Assembly: GCF_030252325.1 (NCBI RefSeq)
Contig: NZ_CP126981.1
Coordinates: 124,001-188,000 of the forward strand
Reading direction: 5' to 3'
From: Candidatus Mycobacterium wuenschmannii
GTDB lineage: Bacteria; Actinomycetota; Actinomycetes; Mycobacteriales; Mycobacteriaceae
DNA length: 64,000 nt
Positions 42,732 to 51,020 of this stretch are shown piece by piece. The position numbers were made by a program, and so were the translations under genes. How positions within the stretch are numbered: the first letter of the stretch is position 1; every line of letters starts with the position of its first letter. The notes beneath the pieces are model-generated. The model was given only the letters and a program-made list of their open reading frames with translations. It did not search any database and was not told the DNA's origin.

Positions 42732-44162
42732 GTGAGAGCTCCATCGAGCTCTCCTGCGCACGCCGGAGCCGACAAGCGGGCGTCCCAGATCGCCCGTCTG
42801 ATGGAGGCCGACGTCATCCGCCGAGGCTGGCCGGTCGGGGAGTCGCTCGGCTCGGAGCAGTCACTGCAGGAGCGCTACCAGGTGAGCCGCTCGGTGCTGC
42901 GGGAAGCCGTTCGGCTCGTCGAGCATCATCGGGTCGCGCAGATGCGGCGCGGGCCCAACGGCGGCCTGCTGATTTGCGAACCGGACGCCGCTCCGGCCAC
43001 CCACGCGATCATCATCTACCTGGAGTACCTGGGCATCACCATCGGCGATCTGCTCGACGCCCGGCTGCTGCTGGAGCCGCTGGCGGCGTCGCGGGCCGCG
43101 CAGCTCATCGATGAATCGGGCATCGAGCGGTTGCGGGAGGTGGTTCGTACCGAGCACCGGCAGCCCGGTCCGCCCAGCGACGAATTCCACGCGGCCCTAG
43201 CGGAGCAATCGAAAAACCCGGTGCTGCAACTGTTTATCGACATCCTGATGCGGCTGACCGTCCGGTACGCGCAAGACTCGCGACTCGACTCGGCCCACGA
43301 CGCGTTCGAGGCGATCGAGCACCGGCACCGCGACCACTCGGCCATCGTCGCGGCCGTCACCGCCGGGGATGCGGCCCGCGCCATGACGCTCAGCGAGCAG
43401 CACGCGGCGTCGGTGACCAAGTGGCTGCAGGATCACCACCGGCCCCGCGCACGTCGACGTCGTGTGAATCATGAAGCGCCGCAAGGCAAGCTGGCCGAGG
43501 TATTGGCCGCTGCCATTCGCGACGACATCGCCAGCAGCGGCTGGCCGGTGGGAGAGGTGTTCGGCAGCGAGGTGGCGCTGCTGGAGCGCTATCAGGTCAG
43601 CCGCGCCGTGTTGCGGGAAGCGGTGCGGCTCCTGGAGTATCACGCCGTCGCCACCACCCGGCGCGGGCCCGGCGGCGGGCTGGTGGTTGCCGAACCCCAG
43701 GCGCAGGCCAGCATCGACACCATCGCGCTGTATCTCCAGTACCGCCGCCCCCGCCGCGAGGACCTGACCCTCATCCGCGACGCCATCGAGATCGACAACG
43801 TGGCCAAGGTCGTCGCCCGCCACGACGAGCCGGAGGTTCGCGACTTCCTGGACAGGCAACGGCGGACGATCGAGGCCGCCGGCGACGACCCCGGCAAGGC
43901 CGGTGTCGAGGAATTCCTGTTCCACGCCGGGCTGGCCACGCTGGCCGGCAACGCCGTGCTGGAGCTGTTCCTGCGCATCCTTGTCGAGGTCTTCCGCCGC
44001 TATTGGGCGAGCACCGACCAGCCGGTTCCCAGCCATGGCGACTTGGTCGAAGTGCGGCGCGCCCACCTGCGCATCGTCGAGGCGATCGGCCGGGGTGACG
44101 ACAGCCTGGCGCGACACCGCATCCGCCGTCATCTGGACGCCGCCGCCTCCTGGTGGCTGTAA
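42732..44162 (+). CDS. Double FadR/GntR-family transcriptional regulator
   Basis: About 476 residues with two complete FadR-type modules in tandem. The first helix-turn-helix is around GSEQSLQERYQVSRSVLREAVRLVE (about 38-62), the second around GSEVALLERYQVSRAVLREAVRLLE (about 280-304); each is followed by an FCD-like helical effector domain. The two halves are clearly related, indicating internal duplication. The architecture matches M. tuberculosis Rv3060 at the same locus. A single chain thus carries what is usually a dimer. GTG 42732 start has no strong ribosome site, and lies 10 bp after the thiolase-like stop. Confidence 0.88.
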   Translation: MRAPSSSPAHAGADKRASQIARLMEADVIRRGWPVGESLGSEQSLQERYQVSRSVLREAVRLVEHHRVAQMRRGPNGGLLICEPDAAPATHAIIIYLEYLGITIGDLLDARLLLEPLAASRAAQLIDESGIERLREVVRTEHRQPGPPSDEFHAALAEQSKNPVLQLFIDILMRLTVRYAQDSRLDSAHDAFEAIEHRHRDHSAIVAAVTAGDAARAMTLSEQHAASVTKWLQDHHRPRARRRRVNHEAPQGKLAEVLAAAIRDDIASSGWPVGEVFGSEVALLERYQVSRAVLREAVRLLEYHAVATTRRGPGGGLVVAEPQAQASIDTIALYLQYRRPRREDLTLIRDAIEIDNVAKVVARHDEPEVRDFLDRQRRTIEAAGDDPGKAGVEEFLFHAGLATLAGNAVLELFLRILVEVFRRYWASTDQPVPSHGDLVEVRRAHLRIVEAIGRGDDSLARHRIRRHLDAAASWWL

Positions 44163-44192
44163 AAGAGGTTGCAGCGCCCGCCCGGCAGCGTC

Positions 44193-44198
44193 TACCCT
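44193..44198 (+). promoter_or_regulatory. Candidate -10 element for a leaderless leader peptide
   Basis: TACCCT followed by seven bases and then GTG 44206. This spacing would start the transcript at or next to the GTG, as in many leaderless mycobacterial mRNAs. Confidence 0.45.
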
Positions 44199-44205
44199 CG
44201 GCGAC

Positions 44206-44250
44206 GTGCAACATCGTCTCGTAGTAGCCAGCACCCGCAGCGGGGTCTGA
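44206..44250 (+). CDS. Putative 14-residue leader peptide
   Basis: GTG-started mini-ORF encoding VQHRLVVASTRSGV and ending in TGA at 44248-44250. It contains Leu-Val-Val and a final Val in 14 residues. No ribosome site is visible, but a TAnnnT -10 box sits seven bases upstream, so it would be translated as a leaderless message. It overlaps the ascending arms of the nested hairpins at 44221-44288 and precedes a LeuA-regulatory-domain gene by 78 bp. Together they look like a branched-chain amino-acid attenuator. Peptide existence is inferred, not shown. Confidence 0.4.
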   Translation: MQHRLVVASTRSGV

Positions 44251-44288
44251 TCCAGACCGACCCCCCGCTGTGGGTCGGAAGCTACTAC
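44221..44288 (+). promoter_or_regulatory. Nested hairpins, candidate attenuator
   Basis: Outer stem GTAGTAGC (44221-44228) with GCTACTAC (44281-44288), middle stem CAGCGGGG (44238-44245) with CCCCGCTG (44263-44270), and inner GGTCTG-ATC-CAGACC (44244-44258), which competes for two bases with the middle stem. Codons for Val-Val of the leader peptide lie in the outer 5' arm. No U-run follows, so termination or translational control are both possible. Confidence 0.5.
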
Positions 44289-44328
44289 CCGTCGGTCACT
44301 CCTTCAGACCAGAGAAGACGACCGGCAC

Positions 44329-44811
44329 ATGACCATCACCTTCGCTTCACCCGAATCTCCGACGCTGCTCTTCGACGGTGTTCCGTTGCCGCGCGGGCTT
44401 CGCGAAGACGCCGACACCATGTCGTGGAGCACCTTCACCGCCACCTATGCACCGAGCGGTGGACCGCTGCGCTTACGTCACTGGGCTTGCGCCGACGACG
44501 GCCGGCCCGCCACCCGGCTCGGACCACGCACGTTTCAGGCAACCCTGGCGCTCGGTGACCGCATCGAAACCGCGACGGCCACCGCGAACGGCCCGGTCGC
44601 CGCGCTCACCGCGATGCTGCACGAGCGCGGGGTTGCGGTCGAGATGCTGAAGTTCCATCAGCTGCAGTCCGACGACACCACCGCGACGTTCATCCGCGGC
44701 ACCGACGGCTGCCGCGCCGAGTGGGCGATGGGCCACGCTGCCGACCCGACGCAGTCCGCCCTGTCGGCCGTCATCGCCTGCGCGAACCGGCTGTACTCGA
44801 CGAGCCGCTGA
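44329..44811 (+). CDS. Stand-alone LeuA allosteric (dimer) domain-like protein
   Basis: 160 residues. The part from about 75 onward (LALGDRIETATATANGPVAALTAML, then GVAVEMLKFHQLQ, then ATFIRG and ALSAVIACANRL) resembles the C-terminal leucine-binding regulatory domain of 2-isopropylmalate synthase without its catalytic barrel. It may bind leucine or related acids, or pair with LeuA. ATG 44329 follows the candidate attenuator. Converges on cyp136. Confidence 0.8.
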   Translation: MTITFASPESPTLLFDGVPLPRGLREDADTMSWSTFTATYAPSGGPLRLRHWACADDGRPATRLGPRTFQATLALGDRIETATATANGPVAALTAMLHERGVAVEMLKFHQLQSDDTTATFIRGTDGCRAEWAMGHAADPTQSALSAVIACANRLYSTSR

Positions 44812-44818
44812 CCGCGAG

Positions 44819-44867
44819 CGTCGACTTTTCGGCCTCGAGACCGCTTCTCTGCCACAACAAGTCGACG
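44819..44867. terminator. Convergent terminator-like dyad
   Basis: Nine-base arms CGTCGACTT (44819-44827) and AAGTCGACG (44859-44867) with a 31-base loop, lying between the convergent LeuA-domain and cyp136 genes. Could serve both strands. Confidence 0.4.
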
Positions 44868-44881
44868 TTCGGAGCGCAGAA

Positions 44882-46360
44882 CTAGAGGCGACGAAGCACG
44901 ATCGGCATGCCGTCCATCGGAATCGGCATGCCGCCGTAGTCCCAGCGTGGCTGGTAACCGGGCCGGGCGAGTTCGAGGCGGTAGCGCCGCAGCAGGCGGT
45001 GCAGGATCGTCTTGACCTCGAGGCGGCCGAAGACCATGCCGATGCACTTGTGCGCACCGCCGCCGAACGGCGCGAACGCATACCGGTGCTGCTTGTGCTC
45101 GTTACGCGGCTCGAGGAACCGCTCGGGGTCGAACTTCAGCGGGTCGGTCCACAGCTCGGGCAGCCAGTGGTTGGTACCCGGCCAGGTGACGACGTTGGTG
45201 CCGGCCGGCAGGTAGTGGCCGAGCAGGTCGGTGTCGCGCACGGTCTGGCGCATGTTGAACGGCAGCGGGGTGACGAGGCGCAGCGACTCGTCCATCACCA
45301 GGTCGAGCGTCTCCAGCTTCTCCAATGCCTCGATGTCCAGCGGCCCGTCGCCGAGCCGGTCCGACTCGTCGCGGCAGCGCTCCTGCCACTCCGGGTTAGC
45401 GGCCAGGTTGTAGGCCATCGTGGTGGTCGTCGACGTCGAGGTGTCGTGCGCCGCCATCATCAGGAAGATCATGTGATTGACGATGTCGTCGTTGGTGAAG
45501 CTGTTGCCGTCCTCGTCCTCGGTGTGACACAGCACCGAGAGCATGTCGGTGCCGTCGACGTTGTGGCGCTGCTCCTTGACCCGCTCGACGAAGTAGTCCT
45601 CGAGCACCTTGCGGGCCTGCTTGCCACGCCACCACTTGAACGGTGGAACGCTGGTCCGGATGATCGCTCCGCCGGCTCGGGTGGTGGTGGTGAACGCCTG
45701 GTTCACCTTGGTGACCAGGTCATGGTCGGTGCCGGGCTCGTGGCCCATGAAGACCACCGAGGCGATGTCGAGGGTGAGTTCCTTCATCGCCGGGTGGAAA
45801 AGGAAGCGGGCGTCGTCGGTCGGGTAGCCGGCTACCACCGACGACGCCACCGCGTCGATGTGGTCGACGTAGCCGGTCAGCCGGCTGCGGGTGAACGCCT
45901 CCTGCATGATCCGCCGGTGGTACATGTGCTCGTCGAAGTCGAGCATCATCAGGCCGCGGTTGAAGAACGGCCCGATCACCGGGTGCCAGCCCTTCTGCGA
46001 GAACTCCTTGTTGCGGTTGGAGAAGATCGCCTGGGTGGCGTCCGGGCCGATCGCGACGACCGACGGCAGCGCGGCGGATTCGGCGTAGAACACCGGGCCG
46101 CGCGTGTTGTAGAGGTGCAGCGGGAAGTTCGGGCCGCCGCGGAACATCTCGATGATGTGGCCCAGCACGGGCAGTCCGCTGTCGCCCATCACCGGCTTCA
46201 GGCCGCTGCCGGCCGGCGGCGTGGCCAGTTCGCGCGTGGGCCAGTCGACGTTCAGCAGCCGCTTTTCCAGCATCCCCATGCCGGGGATCGTGTTCACCGT
46301 CGGGGTGAAGCGGCGCTTGGCCTGGTCAAGCAGGTATCCGGTGTTGCTGATCGTCGTCAT
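44882..46360 (-). CDS. cyp136: Cytochrome P450 CYP136
   Basis: 492 residues, the length and locus of M. tuberculosis CYP136 (Rv3059). The N-terminal stretch before VLGHIIEMF is long, typical for this family. Helix I shows AAHDTSTSTTT, ExxR is in MDESLRL, and the haem Cys in FAPFGGGAHKCIG. No membrane anchor is obvious. Physiological substrate unknown. Divergent from a TetR gene with a 28-bp perfect palindrome between them, implying local repression. Confidence 0.95.
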   Translation of the reverse strand: MTTISNTGYLLDQAKRRFTPTVNTIPGMGMLEKRLLNVDWPTRELATPPAGSGLKPVMGDSGLPVLGHIIEMFRGGPNFPLHLYNTRGPVFYAESAALPSVVAIGPDATQAIFSNRNKEFSQKGWHPVIGPFFNRGLMMLDFDEHMYHRRIMQEAFTRSRLTGYVDHIDAVASSVVAGYPTDDARFLFHPAMKELTLDIASVVFMGHEPGTDHDLVTKVNQAFTTTTRAGGAIIRTSVPPFKWWRGKQARKVLEDYFVERVKEQRHNVDGTDMLSVLCHTEDEDGNSFTNDDIVNHMIFLMMAAHDTSTSTTTTMAYNLAANPEWQERCRDESDRLGDGPLDIEALEKLETLDLVMDESLRLVTPLPFNMRQTVRDTDLLGHYLPAGTNVVTWPGTNHWLPELWTDPLKFDPERFLEPRNEHKQHRYAFAPFGGGAHKCIGMVFGRLEVKTILHRLLRRYRLELARPGYQPRWDYGGMPIPMDGMPIVLRRL

Positions 46361-46433
46361 TGACTTCCTTCATCCGGGCGTGCGGCCAACAGCGATCGCG
46401 TGTGTGGCAGATGTCACTACCCGACATCTTCTG

Positions 46434-46461
46434 AGGAAACTTGACGGCTGTCAAGTTTCCT
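46434..46461. promoter_or_regulatory. 28-bp perfect palindrome between cyp136 and TetR
   Basis: AGGAAACTTGAC (46434-46445), GGCT spacer, GTCAAGTTTCCT (46450-46461): twelve-base perfect arms. Located 74 bp from the cyp136 start and about 31 bp from the TetR start. Strong TetR operator candidate. Confidence 0.75.
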
Positions 46462-46491
46462 TTTGGGTGTGGCGTAGTGCAAGGTCGTAGG

Positions 46492-47157
46492 GTGCGCATC
46501 GAACAGGGGGTCGACCGGGCGGGCGACGAGGCCCAGGGCGTGCCGGTCCCACGGCGGCGCGGTGATCGACAGCGCCACGCCATCGTTCAGGCGGTCCGCG
46601 GGTTGCTCGAGGAGAAGCCGTTCGCCCAGCTCTCGGTGAGCACCATCAGCGATCGCGCGGGCGTGGCCCGGTCGGGCTTCTACTTTTACTTCGACTCGAA
46701 ATACGCCGTGCTGGCGCAGATCCTGGCCGACGCCACCCACGAACTCGAGGAGCTGACCGAGTACTTCGCGCCGCGCGGAGCCGACGAGACCCCGGCGGCC
46801 TTCGCCAGGCGGATGGTCGGCAGCGCGGCGGCGGTCTACGCCCACAACGATCCGGTGATGTCGGCGTGCAACGCGGCCCGCAACACCGACGCCGAGATCC
46901 GCGATCTGCTCAACCAACAGGTCGAGGGCGTCGTCCAGCAGATCATCGGCATCGTCGAAGACGAGTTGCGGGCCGGGACCGCCCACCCGATCAGCGACGA
47001 CATCGCGACGCTGGTTCGCACTCTGTCGGTCACCACCGCGCAGATGCTGTCCGGTGACAGCGCGTACCTGGGCGACGACGGCGACGTGCAACGCGGGGTG
47101 CGAGTGCTCGAGGCGCTGTGGCTCAACGCGTTGTGGGGCGGCTCGCTACAGGCCTAG
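46492..47157 (+). CDS. TetR family regulator beside cyp136
   Basis: About 221 residues from GTG 46492 (AAGG eight bases upstream); GTG 46477 is an alternative, and the TTG at 46441 lies inside the operator. The helix-turn-helix is RHAIVQAVRGLLEEKPFAQLSVSTISDRAGVARSGFYFYF, split here as about residues 24-63. Corresponds to Rv3058 in position. Probably represses cyp136 and itself through the 46434-46461 palindrome. The downstream SDR starts 19 bp after it. Confidence 0.88.
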   Translation: MRIEQGVDRAGDEAQGVPVPRRRGDRQRHAIVQAVRGLLEEKPFAQLSVSTISDRAGVARSGFYFYFDSKYAVLAQILADATHELEELTEYFAPRGADETPAAFARRMVGSAAAVYAHNDPVMSACNAARNTDAEIRDLLNQQVEGVVQQIIGIVEDELRAGTAHPISDDIATLVRTLSVTTAQMLSGDSAYLGDDGDVQRGVRVLEALWLNALWGGSLQA

Positions 47158-47176
47158 CCCGGTATCGTCACTGCCC

Positions 47177-48040
47177 ATGTCGAAGAAGACGTTCGCGGGT
47201 AAGCGGTGCCTGATCACCGGCGCGGCCAGCGGCATCGGCCGTGCCACGGCCCTACGGCTCGCGAGCCAGGGCGCCGAGTTGTATCTGACCGATCGCAACG
47301 CCGACGGCCTCGCCGAGACGGTGAACGAGGTTCGCGCGCTGGGCGCTCAGGTCCCTGAATATCGGGCGCTGGATATCTCCAATTACGACGAGGTCGCCTC
47401 TTTTGCCGAGGCGATTCACGCCAACCACCCGAGCATGGACATCGTGATGAACATCGCCGGCGTCTCGGCGTGGGGGACCGTCGACCGCCTATCGCATGAG
47501 CAGTGGGACAAGATGATCTCGATCAACCTGATGGGTCCGATCCACGTCATCGAAAACTTCGTTCCCCCAATGGTTGCCGCGCGCAACGGCGGCCATCTGG
47601 TCAACGTCTCCTCGGCTGCGGGTCTGATCGGCCTGCCGTGGCACGCCGCCTACAGCGCCAGCAAGTTCGGCCTGCGCGGGCTCTCCGAGGTGCTGCGGTT
47701 CGACCTGGCCCGCTACCGCATCGGGGTGTCGGTCGTGGTGCCGGGCGCCGTGCGCACTCCGCTGGTCAACACCGTCGAGATCGCCGGCGTCGACCGGGAT
47801 GACCCGGAGGTGAGTCGCTGGGTCGACCGGTTCAGTGGGCACGCGGTGTCGCCGGAGAAGGCCGCGGACAAGATCCTCTCCGGCGTCGCCAGGAATCGGT
47901 TCCTGATCTACACCTCGGCCGACATCCGTGCGCTCTATGCGTTCAAACGTGTTGCGTGGTGGCCGTATAGCGTCGCGATGCGACAGGTGAACCTCGTGTT
48001 CACCAAGGCGCTCAAGCCGGCCCCGGTGGTGCCTCGCTAG
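47177..48040 (+). CDS. SDR family oxidoreductase
   Basis: 287 residues, same length and place as M. tuberculosis Rv3057. TGAASGIG (15-22), NIAG in place of NNAG, Ser in VSSAAG and YSASK active site. A C-terminal extension (VARNRFLIYTSADIRALYAFKRVAWWPYSV) has a hydrophobic patch and may touch the membrane. Follows the TetR by 19 bp, likely co-transcribed. Ends with a 4-bp overlap with the convergent dinB. Confidence 0.93.
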   Translation: MSKKTFAGKRCLITGAASGIGRATALRLASQGAELYLTDRNADGLAETVNEVRALGAQVPEYRALDISNYDEVASFAEAIHANHPSMDIVMNIAGVSAWGTVDRLSHEQWDKMISINLMGPIHVIENFVPPMVAARNGGHLVNVSSAAGLIGLPWHAAYSASKFGLRGLSEVLRFDLARYRIGVSVVVPGAVRTPLVNTVEIAGVDRDDPEVSRWVDRFSGHAVSPEKAADKILSGVARNRFLIYTSADIRALYAFKRVAWWPYSVAMRQVNLVFTKALKPAPVVPR

Positions 48041-49071
48041 GTCGGCATCTGCAGTTCGAGTCGCACCCCGAGCAGTCGCACGGGACGGTCGAGTTCGAAG
48101 AGATCCAGGACGCGCAGCGCGGCCGCGACGATGACGTCTGGGTCCGTGGTGGGCTCGTCGAGTTTGCGGATCTTGGTGCGCGTGTAGAACGTGTTGCTAC
48201 GCACGGTAACCGCGACGCGGATGGCAATGCGTTTCTCGGAGACGGCGTCGCGCAGGGTTCTGGCGGCCAATTCGGTTACTGCCGAGTCCATCTCGGCCCG
48301 GTCGGTCAGGTCTGTCGGGAAGGTGACGACGTGGCTGCGCGAGCGCGCCACCCACGGTTGCGAGCTGACGGTGTCGTCGCCGCCGCCGTTGGCCAGCAAC
48401 AGCAACCACAGCCCGGTCCGCGGCCCGAAGGTTGAGGTGAGCAACTCGGCATCGGCTTGGGCCAACTGCCATACCGTCGTGATATCAAGAGCAACAAGCT
48501 TTTTCGCCGTCTTCGGGCCGATACCCCATAACGCGTCGACGGGCCGATCGCCCATCACGGTCATCCAGTTCGACTCGGTGAGCGTGTAGATGCCGGCCGG
48601 TTTCGCGAATCCTGTCGCGACCTTTGCCCGCTGCTTGTTGTCGCTGATGCCCACCGAGCACGACAATCCGGTCGCCTCGGAGATCACCGCGCGGATCTGC
48701 TCGGCGAGTTCGGTCGGCGCGTCGACATCGGCACCGAGATACGCCTCGTCCCAACCCCATACCTCGACCGGATGGCCCAGATCGCGCAGCAGCGCCATCA
48801 CCTGTTCGGAGGCGGCGTCGTACGCGTCAGGATCCGACGGCAGAAAAGTGGCGTCCGGACAGCGCCGCGCCGCGGCGCGCAGTGGCATGCCCGCGTGCAC
48901 ACCGAATTCGCGGGCCTCGTAGGAAGCGCAGGTGACCACCTTGCGCGCCTCGGTCGGGTCGCCGCTACCGCCGACGATGACGGGCAGGCCGACCAGCTCG
49001 GGGTGACGACCCAACTCGACCGATGCGAGGAACTGGTCGAGATCGACGTGCAGTATCCATCGCGGCTTCAT
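48037..49071 (-). CDS. dinB: DNA polymerase IV, DinB family
   Basis: 344 residues, Y-family polymerase; locus corresponds to Rv3056 (dinP/dinB2). Metal-binding Asp in HVDLDQFLASVE (residues 8-19); the second acidic pair is in WGWDEAYLG. Helix-hairpin-helix PVDALWGIGPKTAKKL and the little-finger domain follow. No C-terminal beta-clamp motif is obvious in the short tail. Translesion synthesis and adaptive mutagenesis are the expected roles. Start overlaps the TetR stop upstream by 4 bp (ATGA). Confidence 0.94.
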   Translation of the reverse strand: MKPRWILHVDLDQFLASVELGRHPELVGLPVIVGGSGDPTEARKVVTCASYEAREFGVHAGMPLRAAARRCPDATFLPSDPDAYDAASEQVMALLRDLGHPVEVWGWDEAYLGADVDAPTELAEQIRAVISEATGLSCSVGISDNKQRAKVATGFAKPAGIYTLTESNWMTVMGDRPVDALWGIGPKTAKKLVALDITTVWQLAQADAELLTSTFGPRTGLWLLLLANGGGDDTVSSQPWVARSRSHVVTFPTDLTDRAEMDSAVTELAARTLRDAVSEKRIAIRVAVTVRSNTFYTRTKIRKLDEPTTDPDVIVAAALRVLDLFELDRPVRLLGVRLELQMPT

Positions 49072-49670
49072 CGTCCACAGAGCTTGCGCGCCAAGCTTTC
49101 CCACGCATCGCCGAGCGCCTGCAGCGACTGATCGCGCGCGATGAGCTGGTAATTGAGATAGTCGGCTTCCAGCAGCGCCAGCAGGGCATCGGTCTGGATG
49201 TCCAGGTCGCCGGTCGTGCCCGCGGAGGCCAGCAGCATCCGCACATGGGTGTGCTGCACCGCCGCCGCGGCGCCGTAGCGGGACTGCGGATCGCGGCTCG
49301 CGGCCGACAGCAGTTCGCGGTGGGTGTTGACGAAGCACAGCCGCTCGCGCCCGAACGCCACCAACCGGTCGACCGGCGATGCGTCGGGCCCCAACGGCGG
49401 TGGGCCGAACATGAACGCCTGCTGCATGCTTTGCTCGTCCTCGTCGAGCAGGACCATCATCAACCCGGCGCGGCTACCGAAGCGCCGAAACACCGTGCCT
49501 TTGCCGACGCCGGCCGCCGTCGCGATGTCGTCCATCGTGACCGCGTCCGCGCCGCGCTCGGCGATCAGCCGACGCGCCGCGTCGAGAAGCAGGGCGCGGT
49601 TGCGCGCGGCGTCGCCACGTTCTTGCGGCGCTGAAACCGGCAGGTCGCGAACCGGGCCGATGGTGTCCAC
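49068..49670 (-). CDS. TetR family transcriptional regulator
   Basis: 200 residues, GTG start 49670; place corresponds to Rv3055. HTH segment ALLLDAARRLIAERG...VTMDDIATAAGVGKGTVFRRF, about residues 26-66. Coupled to dinB by a 4-bp overlap, though a link to DNA damage is not evident. Divergent from the FMN reductase across 92 bp; may control it. Confidence 0.9.
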   Translation of the reverse strand: MDTIGPVRDLPVSAPQERGDAARNRALLLDAARRLIAERGADAVTMDDIATAAGVGKGTVFRRFGSRAGLMMVLLDEDEQSMQQAFMFGPPPLGPDASPVDRLVAFGRERLCFVNTHRELLSAASRDPQSRYGAAAAVQHTHVRMLLASAGTTGDLDIQTDALLALLEADYLNYQLIARDQSLQALGDAWESLARKLCGR

Positions 49671-49762
49671 GAAATTACTGTAGCGTCATTGGAACAAAGC
49701 GGACTAGAGTCCGGTTACACCGTGCAAGGATGAAGACCAACCACTGGAGGGAACCGAAGATC

Positions 49763-50320
49763 ATGTCGGATATCAAGGTTTTGGCGCTGGTAGGAAGCCT
49801 GCGTGCTGCGTCGGTCAACCGTCAGATCGCCGAGCTGGCCGCCGAAGTCGCGCCCAAGGGCGTCACCTTCATGATCTTCGAGGGGCTCAATGACGTGCCG
49901 TTCTACAACGAAGAGATCGACGACGTGATGAACCCCGAGGCTCCGGCGCTGGCTTCAGTCAATGCGCTGCGCGCCGCGGCGGCCGACGCCGACGCCGCCC
50001 TCGTCGTGACCCCTGAATACAACGGAAGCTATCCGGCCGTCCTGAAGAACGCGATCGACTGGTTGTCGCGACCGTTCGGTGACGGCGCGCTCAAGGGCAA
50101 GCCGCTGGCCGTGATCGGCGGATCGTTTGGCCAGTACGGCGGGGTGTGGGCGCACGACGACACCCGCAAGGGGTTCGGCATCGCTGGCGCCCGGGTGCTC
50201 GAGGACATCACGGTGTCGGTTCCGTTCAAGACGCTGAACGGTCAGCACCCGCGCGAGCACGCGGAGGTGTCCGCAAACGTGCGCGACGCTGTGGGCAAGC
50301 TCGCGGCCGAAGTCAGCTAA
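49763..50320 (+). CDS. NADPH-dependent FMN reductase (NAD(P)H:quinone type)
   Basis: 185 residues, flavodoxin-like fold. FMN phosphate loop GSLRAASVN (11-19) and the PEYNGSYPAVLKNAIDWLSR segment (about 84-103) are hallmarks of the azoreductase/ChrR group. Place corresponds to Rv3054. GGAGGGA lies about 9 bp before the ATG. Divergent from a TetR gene. Followed by a strong terminator. Confidence 0.94.
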   Translation: MSDIKVLALVGSLRAASVNRQIAELAAEVAPKGVTFMIFEGLNDVPFYNEEIDDVMNPEAPALASVNALRAAAADADAALVVTPEYNGSYPAVLKNAIDWLSRPFGDGALKGKPLAVIGGSFGQYGGVWAHDDTRKGFGIAGARVLEDITVSVPFKTLNGQHPREHAEVSANVRDAVGKLAAEVS

Positions 50321-50330
50321 TTTTCTGCGC

Positions 50331-50363
50331 GCGCCCCAGCGGTCTCCGACACCGCTGGGGCGC
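50331..50363 (+). terminator. Terminator after FMN reductase
   Basis: Perfect 13-base stem GCGCCCCAGCGGT / ACCGCTGGGGCGC with seven-base loop, followed by TTTGCT, 11 bp after the stop codon. Confidence 0.8.
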
Positions 50364-50740
50364 TTTGCTGTGCGCGGCCGGCAGGGGGTGGATGTCGGTG
50401 CCGAGTGGTAGTTCTGTTCGTATACCGGCGCGACGCCGTTTTGTGACCTGCGACACGCCGAAGGCATGTTGCCGCGATGCCTTACGACCAGGGAATTTCA
50501 TGAATGTTTTTCAGAACATGTTGTATCTCGACTTATTGTCGACCACTAGGTGTAGTGTTCCCGACACCGACAGACCCAAGATCTACCTAGTCGGTCGGGG
50601 CGCATCAGCCGGCGGATCGAGCCGGCTGAAGCGGCCCGGCAAGACGGGAATTCTCCGGCGCGGCGGTTCGCTGAATAGCAGTACCCGAGTAGTTGCCAGT
50701 CTTGCCTTATCTCACCGTTGACAGAGGGGTCGTACCGCCG
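50364..50740. other. nrdHIE upstream region
   Basis: About 375 bp without a supported gene. The leftmost 145 bp show nothing clear. The NrdR-like boxes (50511-50558) and the nrdH promoter and leader (to 50740) lie in the right half. Confidence 0.6.
50511..50558 (+). promoter_or_regulatory. Pair of NrdR-like boxes upstream of nrdHIE
   Basis: Two 16-base dyads centred at 50518.5 (core AACATGTT) and 50550.5 (CACTA-GGTG-TAGTG), 32 bp apart, about three helical turns. The pair at nrdF2 has the same spacing and a similar second box (GTAGTGT). NrdR is the known nucleotide-sensing repressor of bacterial RNR operons. Confidence 0.65.
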
Positions 50741-50980
50741 ATGAGCATCACCGTTTACACCAAGCCGGCCTGCGTGCAGTGCAACGCCACCTACAAGGCG
50801 CTGGACAAGCAGGGCATCGCCTACGAGAAGGTCGACATCACCCTGGACTCGGAGGCCCGCGACTACGTGATGGCCCTCGGCTACCTGCAGGCCCCCGTCG
50901 TGGTGGCCGGCAACGACCACTGGTCCGGCTTCCGCCCGGACCGGATCAAAGCACTGAGCGCAACCGTTCTGAGCGCCTGA
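50741..50980 (+). CDS. nrdH: Glutaredoxin-like NrdH-redoxin
   Basis: 79 residues, start ATG 50741 with GAGGGG about 7 bp upstream. Redox motif CVQC at 11-14 and the NrdH signature WSGFRPD near residue 61. NrdH passes electrons from thioredoxin reductase to the class Ib ribonucleotide reductase NrdEF. First gene of the nrdHIE operon; nrdI follows after 40 bp. Place corresponds to Rv3053. Confidence 0.97.
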   Translation: MSITVYTKPACVQCNATYKALDKQGIAYEKVDITLDSEARDYVMALGYLQAPVVVAGNDHWSGFRPDRIKALSATVLSA

Positions 50981-51020
50981 CCGACCGACGGCGCAGCAAG
51001 ACTTCAGGGAGGGGATCGCC

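Noticed and set aside
44999..46363. Plus-strand ORF antisense to cyp136
   Set aside because: Antisense shadow of a clear P450.
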